Positions 46,901 through 57,066 of a DNA stretch of 64,000 nt are shown here, piece by piece. Position 1 is the first letter of the stretch. Each line of letters starts with the position of its first letter. The notes below the pieces were generated by a model that was not told the DNA's origin, made no database searches, and saw only the letters and a program-made list of their open reading frames with translations. The stretch lies in assembly GCA_003024175.1 (NCBI GenBank), contig MDYQ01000018.1:221554-285553 (forward strand), written 5' to 3'. A program made the position numbers and the translations under genes. Source of the DNA: Planoprotostelium fungivorum (taxonomy: Eukaryota; Evosea; Variosea; Cavosteliida; Cavosteliaceae).

Positions 46901-47785
46901 GTAGATCATCCCCATTTGCATTCGTACTCGATACGATCGAATTCGAAAGTGAGAATGATCCGGATGTGACTTTCATCAGAGACAGTTGATTCGAATCGAA
47001 CGTGCAGCCATCTACGTTGAGATCTTTTTCGACCGTAATAAGTGAGAAGGAATTGTTGTCATGGTTTCGAAATGTGCAGTTCTTCATATTCAGTGATTGT
47101 ACTTGAACAGCTGAATGACGTTACGAGAGAGTGAGAGGGGATGAGATCACACCTGATCCATTTAAAGCATAGTTTCCGATGAATATCGAATTGTACAACG
47201 TGACGGCGCCGAGACTGCTATAAATGGCACCACCAGATCTCGCTTGATTGTCCTCAAAGGTGCTACCGTCATCTTTTCATGTGAACCTCCATCCACATCA
47301 TTCGAACTCACCATACAAAATGAAAGGAACGAACAACGCTGCTCCCAAATTGGCACGATTGTTCTTGAAATAGCATCGAGTCGTATTGGCAGAGAAGGAA
47401 GCCTCTGAATGAGATCAATCAGACCATGCATCATACAGATAGCTCACGGACGGCCCCTCCGATGCTAGTACCACATTCATTATCGATGAAAGATGCATTT
47501 TTCATGTACAACGTTCCGGCGCTAACGATACCCTGACCGACAGCAAGCACGTTATTCGTGAATGTCGAATCATATACGCTGAGGGATCTCACAACGACAA
47601 GATCTAGACTGCTCAGAGGTAAGATGGGGGTATCGCACTCACTCGTTTGGCCATGGCAGGAGTTGAATGTAGAATTGGAGATTGTGATGTTATCGAAACC
47701 CGTGAAGAAAGCCACGGCAGTTCCTGTGAAGCTACACCTCAAGACTGCAAAGTGTCGATGAGAAGACAGGAGTGGATTGAGCTCA
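43942..47785 (-). CDS. Receptor: beta-helix ectodomain, GPS motif, one TM, kinase domain
   Basis: Exons from about 47785 to 43942 read as one protein. The ectodomain has right-handed beta-helix-like repeats (SLSVYDSTFTNNVLAVGQGI, MKNCTFRNHDNNSFSLITVE, SMSIDNCTFSD). A Ser/Thr-rich GAIN-like region follows (LTITDETGTVVEV, ITIDIPTHG). The GPS motif has SCLFYNVTTDTWSADGC and TCHCNHLTNF, with the HL/T cleavage site. One membrane helix (GSVALLSLAAIIIFIVLRRR) precedes the kinase: IATGDHSTVYRG, VAVKRM, HPNVVQHLSQY, HTDVTARNVLI, KLAGFG, APEVMTKGIYSFSSDIWSYG, GETPYGQM, CWQLESKDRIT. It ends SPHLSNE* with TAA inside AATAAA. HRD is HTD and DFG is GFG, so catalysis may be impaired. No start codon or signal peptide was found; a 5' exon may be missing beside the breakpoint. 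Confidence 0.8.
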
Positions 47786-47819
47786 CTATTGGGAGGAGAT
47801 TAATAATTATTTTCTCCCC

Positions 47820-47882
47820 GACAGCCCTCGCAAGGGAACGATACTAGGATGGGTGAGGTGAGTTCAAATCTCACTGCTGTCG
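47820..47882 (+). ncRNA. tRNA-3'-half-like element A (possible tRNA relic)
   Basis: A 5-bp T-stem (GTGAG/CTCAC) encloses a 7-nt loop TTCAAAT, the pattern of a tRNA T-arm and B box. TGCTGTC plus G follows, then ATTTTT, like an acceptor strand, discriminator and Pol III terminator. GACAGCC at 47820 can pair with TGCTGTC at six of seven positions. Only about 31 nt remain for the D and anticodon arms, roughly 10 too few. It is therefore a truncated tRNA (Ser-like 3' end), a tRNA-derived element, or coincidence. Confidence 0.35.
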
Positions 47883-48070
47883 ATTTTTCATCGCTTATGC
47901 GTGGAGTTTTGAGGGATCTGACACAGCTATATCATGTTATCGATCGTCGTCTTTCACGTTGTTAATTTTTGGGAATTTACACTGCAAGCGTTTCGTACGA
48001 TAATCCAATTTTTGGATTTTTCGGGATAATAATCATCGTTGTAGATGTTTTCTTTTTTCCATCGAGTCCG

Positions 48071-48108
48071 AGGGTGGTGAGTTCAAATCTCACTGCTGTC
48101 GATTTTTT
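48071..48108 (+). ncRNA. tRNA-3'-half-like element B
   Basis: GGTGAGTTCAAATCTCACTG and the following CTGTCGATTTTTT repeat element A about 219 bp downstream, again with T-arm geometry and an oligo-T run. No matching 5' half or A box lies upstream. The two copies are direct repeats next to the right-arm breakpoint. Confidence 0.4.
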
Positions 48109-48206
48109 CCAAACACAATACACGCATATCTCCCTCTTTATTCCATCAGGAGAAGACATGCATCCGTCCGAATGTATAATCTACATCTCCTGCGATACTC
48201 AATAAG

Positions 48207-48875
48207 TATCATAGGTAATGCAATTGGAGGAGGGGAAAAAAGACTGGAGAGGAGCGAAAAGAACGACCAACGGTGGAGTGTGAGTCCTATATTGTTTATC
48301 CATTTCACTGGTTCAGCTTAAGCGCACATTGTTGATCAAAAGTACAGGCACCAGAAGTCATGACGAAAGGGATTTATTCTTTCTCTTCTGATGTCTGGTC
48401 CTACGGTGTTCTCTTCTGGTAATTTACCATTGCTGATGAATCAATGATTAACAGAGGTAGGGAAGTGATGAATGCAGGAGAGACTCCATACGGTCAGATG
48501 AATTCCTCCGGGGTATATTAGCATATGAATCGTCATCGTCATGACACGAGATAGGTCAAAGATTATGTACTGGGTGGAGGAAAGTTAGTCACGAAAGGAG
48601 AGGAAATTCACAACACAATCATGCAGAGATGGTGAATAACATGTCGATACGAGAGTTGAACGTTTATCAGTTGGCAACTCGAATCGAAAGACAGAATCAC
48701 GAGCCGAGAGATCGTCACGATGCTGCGGTCTCACTGTTCTATACAGCCGGCGAAATTGTTTGGAGACTTCAGCACATCCGGTCAAGCTTATCGACAAAAT
48801 AAGGAAGAAGCCAATCGACAGCCAGCATCGAGCGACGACACGTATAGCTTTTCGCCTCATCTCTCCAATGAATAA
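48207..48875 (+). pseudogene. Orphan kinase C-lobe cut off at the duplication breakpoint
   Basis: The exons match the 3' half of the receptor kinase: GNAIGGGEKRLERSEKNDQR, APEVMTKGIYSFSSDVWSYG, ETPYGQMNSSG, KDYVLGGGKLVTKG, CWQLESKDRITSREIVTMLR and SPHLSNE*. The breakpoint falls eight bases upstream of the acceptor of the first exon, inside the intron that follows GFG in the left copy. No N-lobe, transmembrane helix or ectodomain is attached. Frames and splice sites are still intact, so the event is recent or the product is used. It could be transcribed from sequence in the spacer. Confidence 0.88.
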
Positions 48876-48922
48876 AATTCACGTTACATTCATTTTCGTG
48901 GTTCACGATCGTGCAGCAGAGA

Positions 48923-50083
48923 CTAAACATCGTGTATCTTGCATTCCTCTGTAAATAACTCTGCTGAATCCCACGAAGCGAAGACGATATACTCTCCTTC
49001 CTTCTGCCTCTTCTCTTCTCTGACTTTGATCCCCACACCCCGATCATTCATCATCTTGCAACGGAGGACCATACTGTGCCACTCTCCTCTCTCTCCTGCA
49101 GCGTCCACCTGTTTCGTTCGTCAAGTTGAAATTGATGATTACGTTCACGATCATGATCGGATGATCACCTTCTCGATCGTCTTGTCATCATCGCTCTGTA
49201 ACGTGTCAGTTGATCATCCCTCGGGATGCGGTCACCTTCACCACTGAAGTGACTCGATTTCGTTCTGCAGAGCCACCCACGAGCTGTCTGGCGACCTCTT
49301 CTTTGTCTTCCTTCTCTTCACCAGGCATCATCCGTGGATCAGCACAACTGAAAGATGTCAACGATCACTGTCACAGGATGATCCACCGTGACGAACTTGA
49401 TCACACCTGATGATGGCATAGATGTCATATTCTCTCATCAGTTCGTACAATCTGGGTCTCTTGATGTCCCATAAGGGTCTGAGTAGATGCATGTCTGCGT
49501 CATGTTTCAGCCCCAACAGGAGGATGGTCATGATCACCCGGTGAGAGAGGAGCGAGAGTCTTTGCCATGAAATTATTACAGACATCGTCTATGTCCCCTG
49601 TACGAATCAGATGGCAGAGATGATCTTCACACCCACCTGTGGCGATGGCTTCGATCTCTCTTCCTCCTTCTGATATCGGTTTTGTCAATCGACTTAATGC
49701 TGTGCGATAACCTAAAGAGGTCAAGAATGATTCGACAACTAAATCGTACCTTTCATGAAACCCTCTGTTCCTTGTCCATCAGCCGTGATGGGTAAAGTTA
49801 TCCAGGGTAAACCGAGAGCAGCCGCTTGTTTCTCGATGATGTCTAATGGATGCGCCAGAAAGCGAGTGGGTGTCGATGAAGAAGCGGGAACAAATGTGAC
49901 GAGGAGAACAGGATCAAACTGTCCTTCATGCGTGAGAGATCGCGTGCTGAAACCATCTGCTCCGTGATATGTAGAGGAAGTCAATGAATTAGGTAACCTC
50001 CATGCGTATGTGCTCGGATGCTTCAATAGGTGAAGTGTGGTGACACAATCTTTACCACCCGTGAAGGAGATCGCAGTCCTCAT
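48923..50083 (-). CDS. DPH6-like diphthine-ammonia ligase (right copy)
   Basis: Mirror copy of 42734-43894, with start ATG at 50083 and the same PP-loop (SFTGGKDCVTT) and C-terminal VDAAGERGEWHSMVLRC. All reading segments are identical in length and apparently in residues to the left copy, with the same splice sites. There is no sign of decay. It diverges from the b5-like gene across 101 bp and converges with the orphan kinase fragment. Confidence 0.88.
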
Positions 50084-50184
50084 GCGATGAGTCTAATCAC
50101 CACCCGGTGTCAAACGCATTCGCAGAAACGAGGGGATCACGTGATACGCGAAGCTGGTGAGAAATTCAAACACAGAGAGTCACG

Positions 50185-50755
50185 ATGTCACACAAGAAGC
50201 AGACATTCATCACAATAGACGAGTATATCTATGATGTCACCAAGTTTATCGCCAGCCACCCAGGAGAGGGCATTCACGATATGTATCTTCGCAATTGGCA
50301 TCTCAAGAATGCAAGTGCAGAGTTTGAGCAGTATCACAATACAGAAGAGGCATTCAACTGGATAGAAACTGCGCAGAAGAACAAATACGACCCTGAGACT
50401 GGAATCTTTTGCATTGGCCCCTCATACTTTGCCAAGAGAATACCTAGCTACTTTCGATTTTATTCGACAGAAGAGTCTTTAGAATCTGCTGCCAAAGATC
50501 TTCTGCCCAACACATTTTTCCTGGTACCGAAAGAAAACGACCTCCAGCTCGTCATCAAGGACGTCAACTCTGAGGTGAACCCCTGACATATCGACTCTAT
50601 CATTGACTTCAAATCAGATCCACCGAGTCGATGTGACTGTGAGAGATAAGAAGTGGAAGTCAGACACGGCAGGCTATGAGTCACCCGCTTCGGCCACTCC
50701 AGAGAATGCCATCGACGCTGCCGTTGTACAGAGAGGGTACGCCCCTGCCGCTTGA
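50185..50755 (+). CDS. Cytochrome b5-like heme-binding protein (right copy)
   Basis: Mirror of 42062-42632. ATG at 50185, HPGEG and YHN heme-ligand candidates, intron after DVNSE, and C-terminal exon IHRVDVTVRDKKWKSDTAGY ending YAPAA*. The first exon is identical to the left copy at protein level. It looks intact. Confidence 0.75.
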
Positions 50756-51045
50756 TTTTTCTTCAAGGACGCAAACTTCATCATGAAATAAAATGATGTG
50801 ACGATGAGATAGACGATCAAGTGATTTGACGCAAATATGAGAATCGAAGTATCTCAATAGAACAGATTCGATGAGTCATCGTCAAGATCTCTGCACAAAG
50901 ACCGGCACAAGTCTTGTACAAGAAGTCGTCGCGTCATCGCATTCTTGATTGTCATCGATTACGTCAGACACAGGACAAATTCTTCTTTTGCAGCGTACGC
51001 TTGTTGTGTCTTTGGATCGCTAATATTCAAATTATTCTAGCAACA
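50756..51045. other. Intergenic stretch (right), 5' flank of the small ORF
   Basis: No supported gene. It is similar to the left arm only in its first part; from about 50945 the right arm carries sequence absent on the left. It ends with ATTATTCTAG just upstream of the CAACAATGG start context of the 74-codon ORF, which could be an intron acceptor. Confidence 0.35.
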
Positions 51046-51270
51046 ATGGAGGCTCCAGGGGAGGTGGTGGACCGAAACCCAATTCGAGGGAAGAGAAATC
51101 GAGAGCCAGAGGGTTTCATCGAAACATCATTCCCTCACCCTCAAGTCCACTACAGATCTATAAAGCTACTGCGAGAGTCTGGTGCACCTCAGCTCGCCTT
51201 CTCAAAACAGATGAACTCCTTCACCAGGAGGACAGTCCATAGGCTGGTTTCACCGCTGAGAGTCAGGTGA
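51046..51270 (+). CDS. Small hypothetical protein (intact only on the right)
   Basis: ATG at 51046 in the context CAACAATGG opens 74 codons: MEAPGEVVDRNPIRGKRNRE, then PEGFIETSFPHPQVHYRSIK, then FTRRTVHRLVSPLRVR*. The basic, Pro/Arg-rich composition suggests a disordered or nucleic-acid-binding peptide. No family is recognised. The left arm has lost the 5' half through a difference of about 155 nt. An intron ending TTCTAG may precede it. Confidence 0.4.
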   Translation: MEAPGEVVDRNPIRGKRNREPEGFIETSFPHPQVHYRSIKLLRESGAPQLAFSKQMNSFTRRTVHRLVSPLRVR

Positions 51271-51392
51271 TCGAGAGTTTCGATATCTCAGAGATGGAGC
51301 AAAATGAGACGAGATACTGATGGGAGTAGAGAGAGTTAGAGAGATTGTATTCGTCCTTTGTTTCTGGTCGACCCATAGTGAATTACAAATGC

Positions 51393-51441
51393 CAATAAAA
51401 ATCATTTTACGACTCATTATGTCGTAAAATGATTTTTATTG
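51393..51441. repeat. 21-bp perfect hairpin upstream of sedolisin (right)
   Basis: The same hairpin as at 41531-41579, 13 nt upstream of the right sedolisin ATG (51454), with the loop read as TCATTAT. Both arms of the large duplication retain it without change. Confidence 0.9.
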
Positions 51442-51453
51442 TCTCATCACATC

Positions 51454-53267
51454 ATGATGATGCGAATCACCTTCCTCTGTCTGATCTTATTCACAACTGC
51501 AAGCAGTGTCTGGAACAGAATCGGAAGAGCATCTCCTGACTTGATACACTCTGTTGTGTTTGCCATCTCAAACTTTGACAATGCAGCTGCCACATGCGAT
51601 TCCCTCCTTCGTAAGACTTCTGAGCCATCATCACGCTTTTACGGGCAACACAAGAGTCTCGCTGAAATAAACGAGATGTTTATCAATAGGGAAGCTGTTG
51701 GACGTGTAGAGGCCTGGCTCAACCTACAAGGTCTGTCATTTGAGACGACAGGAGAATACATCAAGGTAACCGATTCCATCTCAAAACTCGAGACTCTGCT
51801 GGATGCCCAATTCCATGCATTCAAACGTCCCGAGGCGATCGAGAGGCTCTACTTCAAGTCTGATTTTCATACCATCCCCAATGAGGTGATCTCTTCAACT
51901 TGGTTCTCATCTGATCACGTTCCAGATCGTCAACGACGTACAATTCATCCTCAATTTGGATCTTCCCAAGATCATCCCTCGCAAGATCACTCGTTCCATC
52001 GCTTCCCTCTACGATGATGACTATGAAGTCACACCTTCCCTCATCAATTCCTACTACAAGATCAGCAACAACACCGTAAGCATGGCCACCCAGGCTATCT
52101 ACGAGGCCGAAGGACAGGGCTTCTCACCCGAGGACCTCAGCGACTTCCAGACGCAATTTTCTCTCCCCCTCATCCCTCTCTCAACGGGCACCGGTGACAA
52201 CTCTGATCATGCGGTGAGTCTCATGTCTCAACTCCAACTCAATCTCACAGTGCCCCGACGATTGTCTAGAATCAAACTTGGACGTACAATATCTCATCGC
52301 CGTCTCACAATCGATGGAGACACACTACAACTCCATCGACAGCAGTTCGTCTGAGCCATTCTACGATTGGATCATCCGACTGTCTCAAGCTCGTCAAATC
52401 GCACAAGTTCACTCTGTCTCTTACGCTAGCTTCGAGAACCAGCAGTCTCCTGACATGATGAAACGCTTCAACTTGGAAGTGTGCAAGATCAACCTTCGAG
52501 GCGTAACCATTGTCGTCGGCTCTGGAGGTTCGTTCATATTCTCCCGATATCATCGAACTATAATTGAGACATCATTTTTTATAAGTGAATCATAATCAAA
52601 AGATAAGCGAATAAGTGAATCGAAAGTGAATCGAGAGTAAATATCTACAGACGATGGCGTCATCGGACAGACCTCCGGCTGCGGCTTCAACCCCTATTTT
52701 CCCGCCAATTCACCATACGTACTCACCGTTGGAGCTACCGTGGGCCCAGAGAGCGGAAACCCCGAAGTCACGTGTACGGACGACAACGGATGTGACTTCA
52801 CCACCGGTGGTGGTTTCTCTTCCACCTTCAAACGACCCGCCTACCAAGATTCCGCCGTCCTTCATTATCTCGCCACCGCTCCCAGCTTACCCGATCGATC
52901 ATCGTTCGCCTCGAGTGGTAGAGGCTATCCAGACATCGCTGCGCTGGGAAGCAACTACGCCATCTTAGTTCAAGGGCAGATCCAGACCATATCGGGGACG
53001 TCTGCATCGACACCGGTCATCGCGGCGATGATCTCTCTCATCAACGAACGGAGGCTGCAGAAGGGAAAGCAGACGTTGGGGTTTGTCAATCCGGCCGTCT
53101 ACGAGGCACCAGCTTCGGTGTGGAATGATATGACGAACGGGAGGAACAATTGTAATTCGGATGGATGTTGTGATGAGGGATTCAATGCTACGGTAGGGTG
53201 GGATCCTCTCTCGGGTCTCGGCTCACCTAAATTTGACAAACTGAGCGCTTACCTCAGTAAATTGTAA
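51454..53267 (+). CDS. Sedolisin (S53) peptidase, right copy
   Basis: Mirror of 39705-41518. It has the same signal peptide, pro-domain, ESNLDVQYLIA acid pair, SGTSASTPVIAAM serine motif and C-terminal calcium-site region. One substitution is seen near the end (SPKF for SPRF). Splice sites and stop are conserved, so both copies are probably functional. Confidence 0.92.
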
Positions 53268-53399
53268 CGAGGGATAAATGAAGAATGGTGAACGATCGAT
53301 TCATCTTCTCGCACATGGAGCGTCGAATTTGGTAAGAGATATGAATAAATAACCACATTCTTCTATTTCGCTCTCAGCAACGGAGACCCACACATTCAT

Positions 53400-53900
53400 C
53401 GTTCTGATTGCTTTCCTCCCCTCTTTGATTCTACGGCCGCCTAAAGATATCAGATACCTGTGTCATCTGCTCACCTGCGTGGCATCGTGGAGGGCCATGA
53501 CCACACCCTTGTCTCTCTCGTCCCTCACAAAATTATTCACTTGTTCAATTCAACTTGATTCTCTTCGTCTTCTCACCTCTTTCATAAATACCTCATCGAG
53601 GTCCATGTTTGTAAAGAGATCACCTGACGATCACACATCAGCATCGATCGCATGATCCGAACGAGATCACCTCTGGAGAGGAGAAGTACCGGATGCAGTG
53701 GACGAGGATGGCAGCGTCGTAATTTTTCGTGTGGAGTTGGAGGAATTCGATGGGATCAGCTTGATGGAATGTGATCACACTACCAAGAGACGATCTTTTA
53801 GGCAACTCTGTGCTTGACCAAGAGTCGTAGGTGATCCTGATCCAATCAGATCATTCCTGATTCTAATCGTTTACAAATCTTGATGACGTTGTCATCGTGG
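53400..53900 (-). CDS. Hypothetical gene, coding-like only in the right arm
   Basis: Minus-strand exons read ELPKRSSLGSVITFHQADPI and FLQLHTKNYDAAILVHCIRY up to SSPE before a GTGATC donor (about 53693). Then MDLDEVFMKE (about 53605) precedes a GTGAGA donor, then NNFVRDERDKGVVMALHDAT (about 53545-53480) precedes a GTGAGC donor. The composition and consistent donors suggest a genuine small gene. The 5' and 3' ends are not resolved and no family is recognised. The left homologue has a stop codon and a deletion of about 320 nt. Confidence 0.45.
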
Positions 53901-54183
53901 AGTGATAATCTCAAAGGGAGAAAGCACCAAGGTGCAATCACCATAATCGAGTGAACCAGGGTCAACGGCTGTGACGCGACCAAGAGGACCTACGGCTGCC
54001 GCATGAACAGCCGTGCGATCACCTTGCCCACAACTCTAACAACTTCCATCCTGTGCCTTACGTGAGCTTGTGATTCTCCATTTTACGCTTTCCTTCTTCG
54101 ATACAAATTTGTGTTTCCGACGCCCTTTCACGGTTCGGGAGCTGACAAACGAAACACAACATCACATCAAAAATCCAGAGAGC

Positions 54184-56985
54184 ATGGCGACGAAAGGTTT
54201 AATCATTGGGGTGAACTAATATGGATTCTTCTCTCTTCTCATGATTCAAACAGGAACAAATCGTCTACAGCCGAGATGACGTCTTCATTTACCCCTCTAA
54301 AGACCAAGTCATCCCTGGTTCTCTTAGAATATTAAAACAGGTTCTGAAACGCACCATCACGTATTCTCTTTAATCAATCACAGGGTAACCACATCTTTTT
54401 ATCTTGGGACCCCAAAGCGAGAGGTGCATCGGATCATCGATCGAAGAGACTGAAACGACATAGACCAAGCCGCTCGTGCAGCCAGTCAACCTTACGCAAT
54501 GAAAGTGTCTATCGGAGACCTTCGCAGTCTAAAGAGATTCATTCCTACGATCGGAGTCAGCCACATGATTCTCATCTCAAAGGAGGGCTTCGCATTCCCT
54601 CCCATGTTCTTCCATTCTGGAGGTGGATGTTGTTGTACCACATCATCACTCACCGTCTACAGGTGTGAGAGAGTTTCTGGGTGCGCTCAGAATGTTTGCC
54701 ACTCTGAGAAGATCAGATGATGAGCCCAATCTATTCTTTCTCAGTGAATATTCTGGTGAGATCATCTTCCATCATCAGAACCATCACCTCCATTGCACGT
54801 GTAGATGATGATGATCGTGAAACTGATGTCATCACAGAGGATCCAGCGTCGCACGATAATCTGAGGACAAGTCTAGAATCTCTGAATAAGAGTTACAGTT
54901 ACCCTTCAACTCTAGATGGAAACAACCAAGCACAACCTCCTGCATTACACATGACTCCAGACGTAAGCAAGACACCCAAAAAGGTATGCATCATCATCAT
55001 CATGGGACATCACCTCAAGCACGTCTTCTACATCACGACGATCACTTCTACAGAACCATCGACGTCAGCACCACCCATCCATCATTGCATCATCTGATCG
55101 TCTCCTCCAGGAAGAGAGTTTCTCTCAGAACCTATTCGAGAGCTTCTCCAAGGTGACCCAATTTGCCAGAAACGCAGGGCAGCAATTGGACCGCATCGCC
55201 AACGGTGGAGACAACAAGGCAAAGACAATCCAATCACCGAAAGATCGGAAGTCCGAGGCCAAACCCGAGAAGATATCGGAAACCCGAATCAGGTGATGAC
55301 GTCATATTTGGGACGTCCCAAATATCTGAGGCTCGTTGTAGTGAGGGAGGTTTCGAGATCGTGGAGGAGGTGTTGAAGCCGGCACCGCAGTTGGTATTAC
55401 CGATCGTTCAGCGAACGGATCCAGTGGATGAAATTTCGTGGAAAAGTCTTCAGGATGAACGGGGAGCCATTGTAGAGCCACAGAAGGCAAAGGAGATGAT
55501 TTTCCGCGGGGTGTGTTTTATTCTATTTTATTTCGTATGGGCTCGAAGTAGATGAGATCACGTGATGACGATGGTAGGGAGCGAAAGAAGAAATCAGAGG
55601 TGAAGTGTGGAGGTATCTATTGGGATATTATCCATGGTCTTCTACCAGAGAAGAGAGGACTGCCATCGAGAAAGAGAAGAGGTGAGTCGTCCACATTTAT
55701 TTCATTCTTGTCCAAAGAGAAATGATATTTTGAACTTCTTTTCAACTCGACATCTTTTTTGTACTCTTGTATTCAAGACATCAGAGACGAATATGAGAAA
55801 TGGAAGGGTGTCTGGAACATGTTTCACAAGGATCCAAACTGCAAGTTCACTAAATTGGAGAGAAAGGCACACGCCATAGGTGAGACCAGTGGAGACGCAG
55901 GATGGAAATGTGAAAATATCTCAGAGAAGGATGTACTACGAACGGATCGACACGTGGAGTTTTACGCCAACGGTGATGCGAAGAATCCTCATTTGAAGAG
56001 CTTGCACGATATTTTACTCACGTATGTCTTTATGAATTACGATCTGGGTGAGTGTTTTGTTATCATCATTCATCATCGATCATCACATCATCGATCATCA
56101 CATCATGATGAGGTGATCATCACCATACACTCCAAATTCGAAATCATGGTCATTTTCCATCAATGATCGAGACATGATCACATCACGCACATCATCATCT
56201 CGTGATCATCTTCTTAAGCGATCCAGGCTACGTCCAAGGCATGAACGAATTCCTCTCTCCCATCTTCTATGTCATGCGAGACGAATCTGCTGCCTTCTGG
56301 TCCTTCCACGGCCTGATGCAATCGTTCGAGAACAATTTCCACAGAGATCAGAATGGCATGCACACGCAGCTCTTACAATTATCAAACGTTCTACAAACGT
56401 TGGACCCTGACATGCACGCCTTCTTAGATATCCTTTTACGATGTATACGTGATGTATCGTTCGCCTTGACTTGAACACGAAAGAGAGAATGTCTGAACAT
56501 GTTCTTCTGCTTCAGGTGGCTTCTCATTCATTTTAAGAGGGAGTTCAAATTTGATGAGATCATGAGACTGTGGGAGGTGGGACATGATCGATCATCGATC
56601 GCATCAGGATGATTTCGATCATCTGAGTGACATCGATGACGATCATCCATCTCACGATCATGCTGACGATGAAAGGTCTGTTGGACAAATCACTTAACAC
56701 CCAACTTCCATCTCTTCATCGCCTGTTCGATCATCATCTCATTCAGGACCGAGATCATGTCGGAGACATCCAACTTTGATGATCTCATCAAGGTACACAT
56801 CATCTCCGTCATCACGAGCAGAATGTCTGACAAACATCCAGTTTACAAACGACAAGTCAGACAAGATCGATCTGAACAACACTTTGATCCACGCCGAGCA
56901 GTTGTTCGTTCACTTTAGAGATGATGCGGTGAGAAAGAGAGAGAAGGAAGAGCTGACGAGGAACAGAAGGTGGACCCTGAGCTGA
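54184..56985 (+). pseudogene. TBC1D15/17-like Rab GAP, right copy with C-terminal frameshift
   Basis: Mirror of 36217-39111 from ATG 54184. The N-terminal region and TBC domain (DPGYVQGMNEFLSPIFYVM, FKREFKFDEIMRLWE) are intact. In the last exon a GA repeat has two extra bases (GGTGAGAAAGAGAGAGAAGG against GGTGAGAGAGAGAGAAGG on the left). The frame changes after FVHFRDDAV and stops at TLS* (56983-56985), replacing about 45 residues of the left protein. The TBC domain itself is complete, so the product may still be active; 'pseudogene' is therefore tentative. The intron after RLWE is also rearranged relative to the left. Confidence 0.8.
55304..55325. repeat. 22-bp perfect palindrome in a TBC intron (right)
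   Basis: The same palindrome as at 37970-37991 (ATATTTGGGAC and its complement), unchanged between arms, inside the intron before EGGFEIVEEVLKPAP. Confidence 0.85.
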
Positions 56986-57066
56986 AAAAGTCCATACAGA
57001 GCCGAGCAGAGTGGGGCCGCAAGCCGTCAACGGCACCAGCCAATCTCTTCTTAGAGGCACAGTCAC

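Larger units (their letters stand above)
47786..48206. other. Unique spacer segment between the receptor 5' end and right arm
   Basis: About 420 bp of A/T-rich DNA with no supported ORF. It contains two near-identical segments of about 35 nt that resemble the 3' end of a tRNA (listed separately) and ends precisely where right-arm homology begins (TATCATAGGTAATG at 48207). Confidence 0.5.

Noticed and set aside
47786-48206. Transposon insertion between the arms
   Set aside because: No transposase or reverse-transcriptase sequence, terminal repeats or target-site duplication could be seen.
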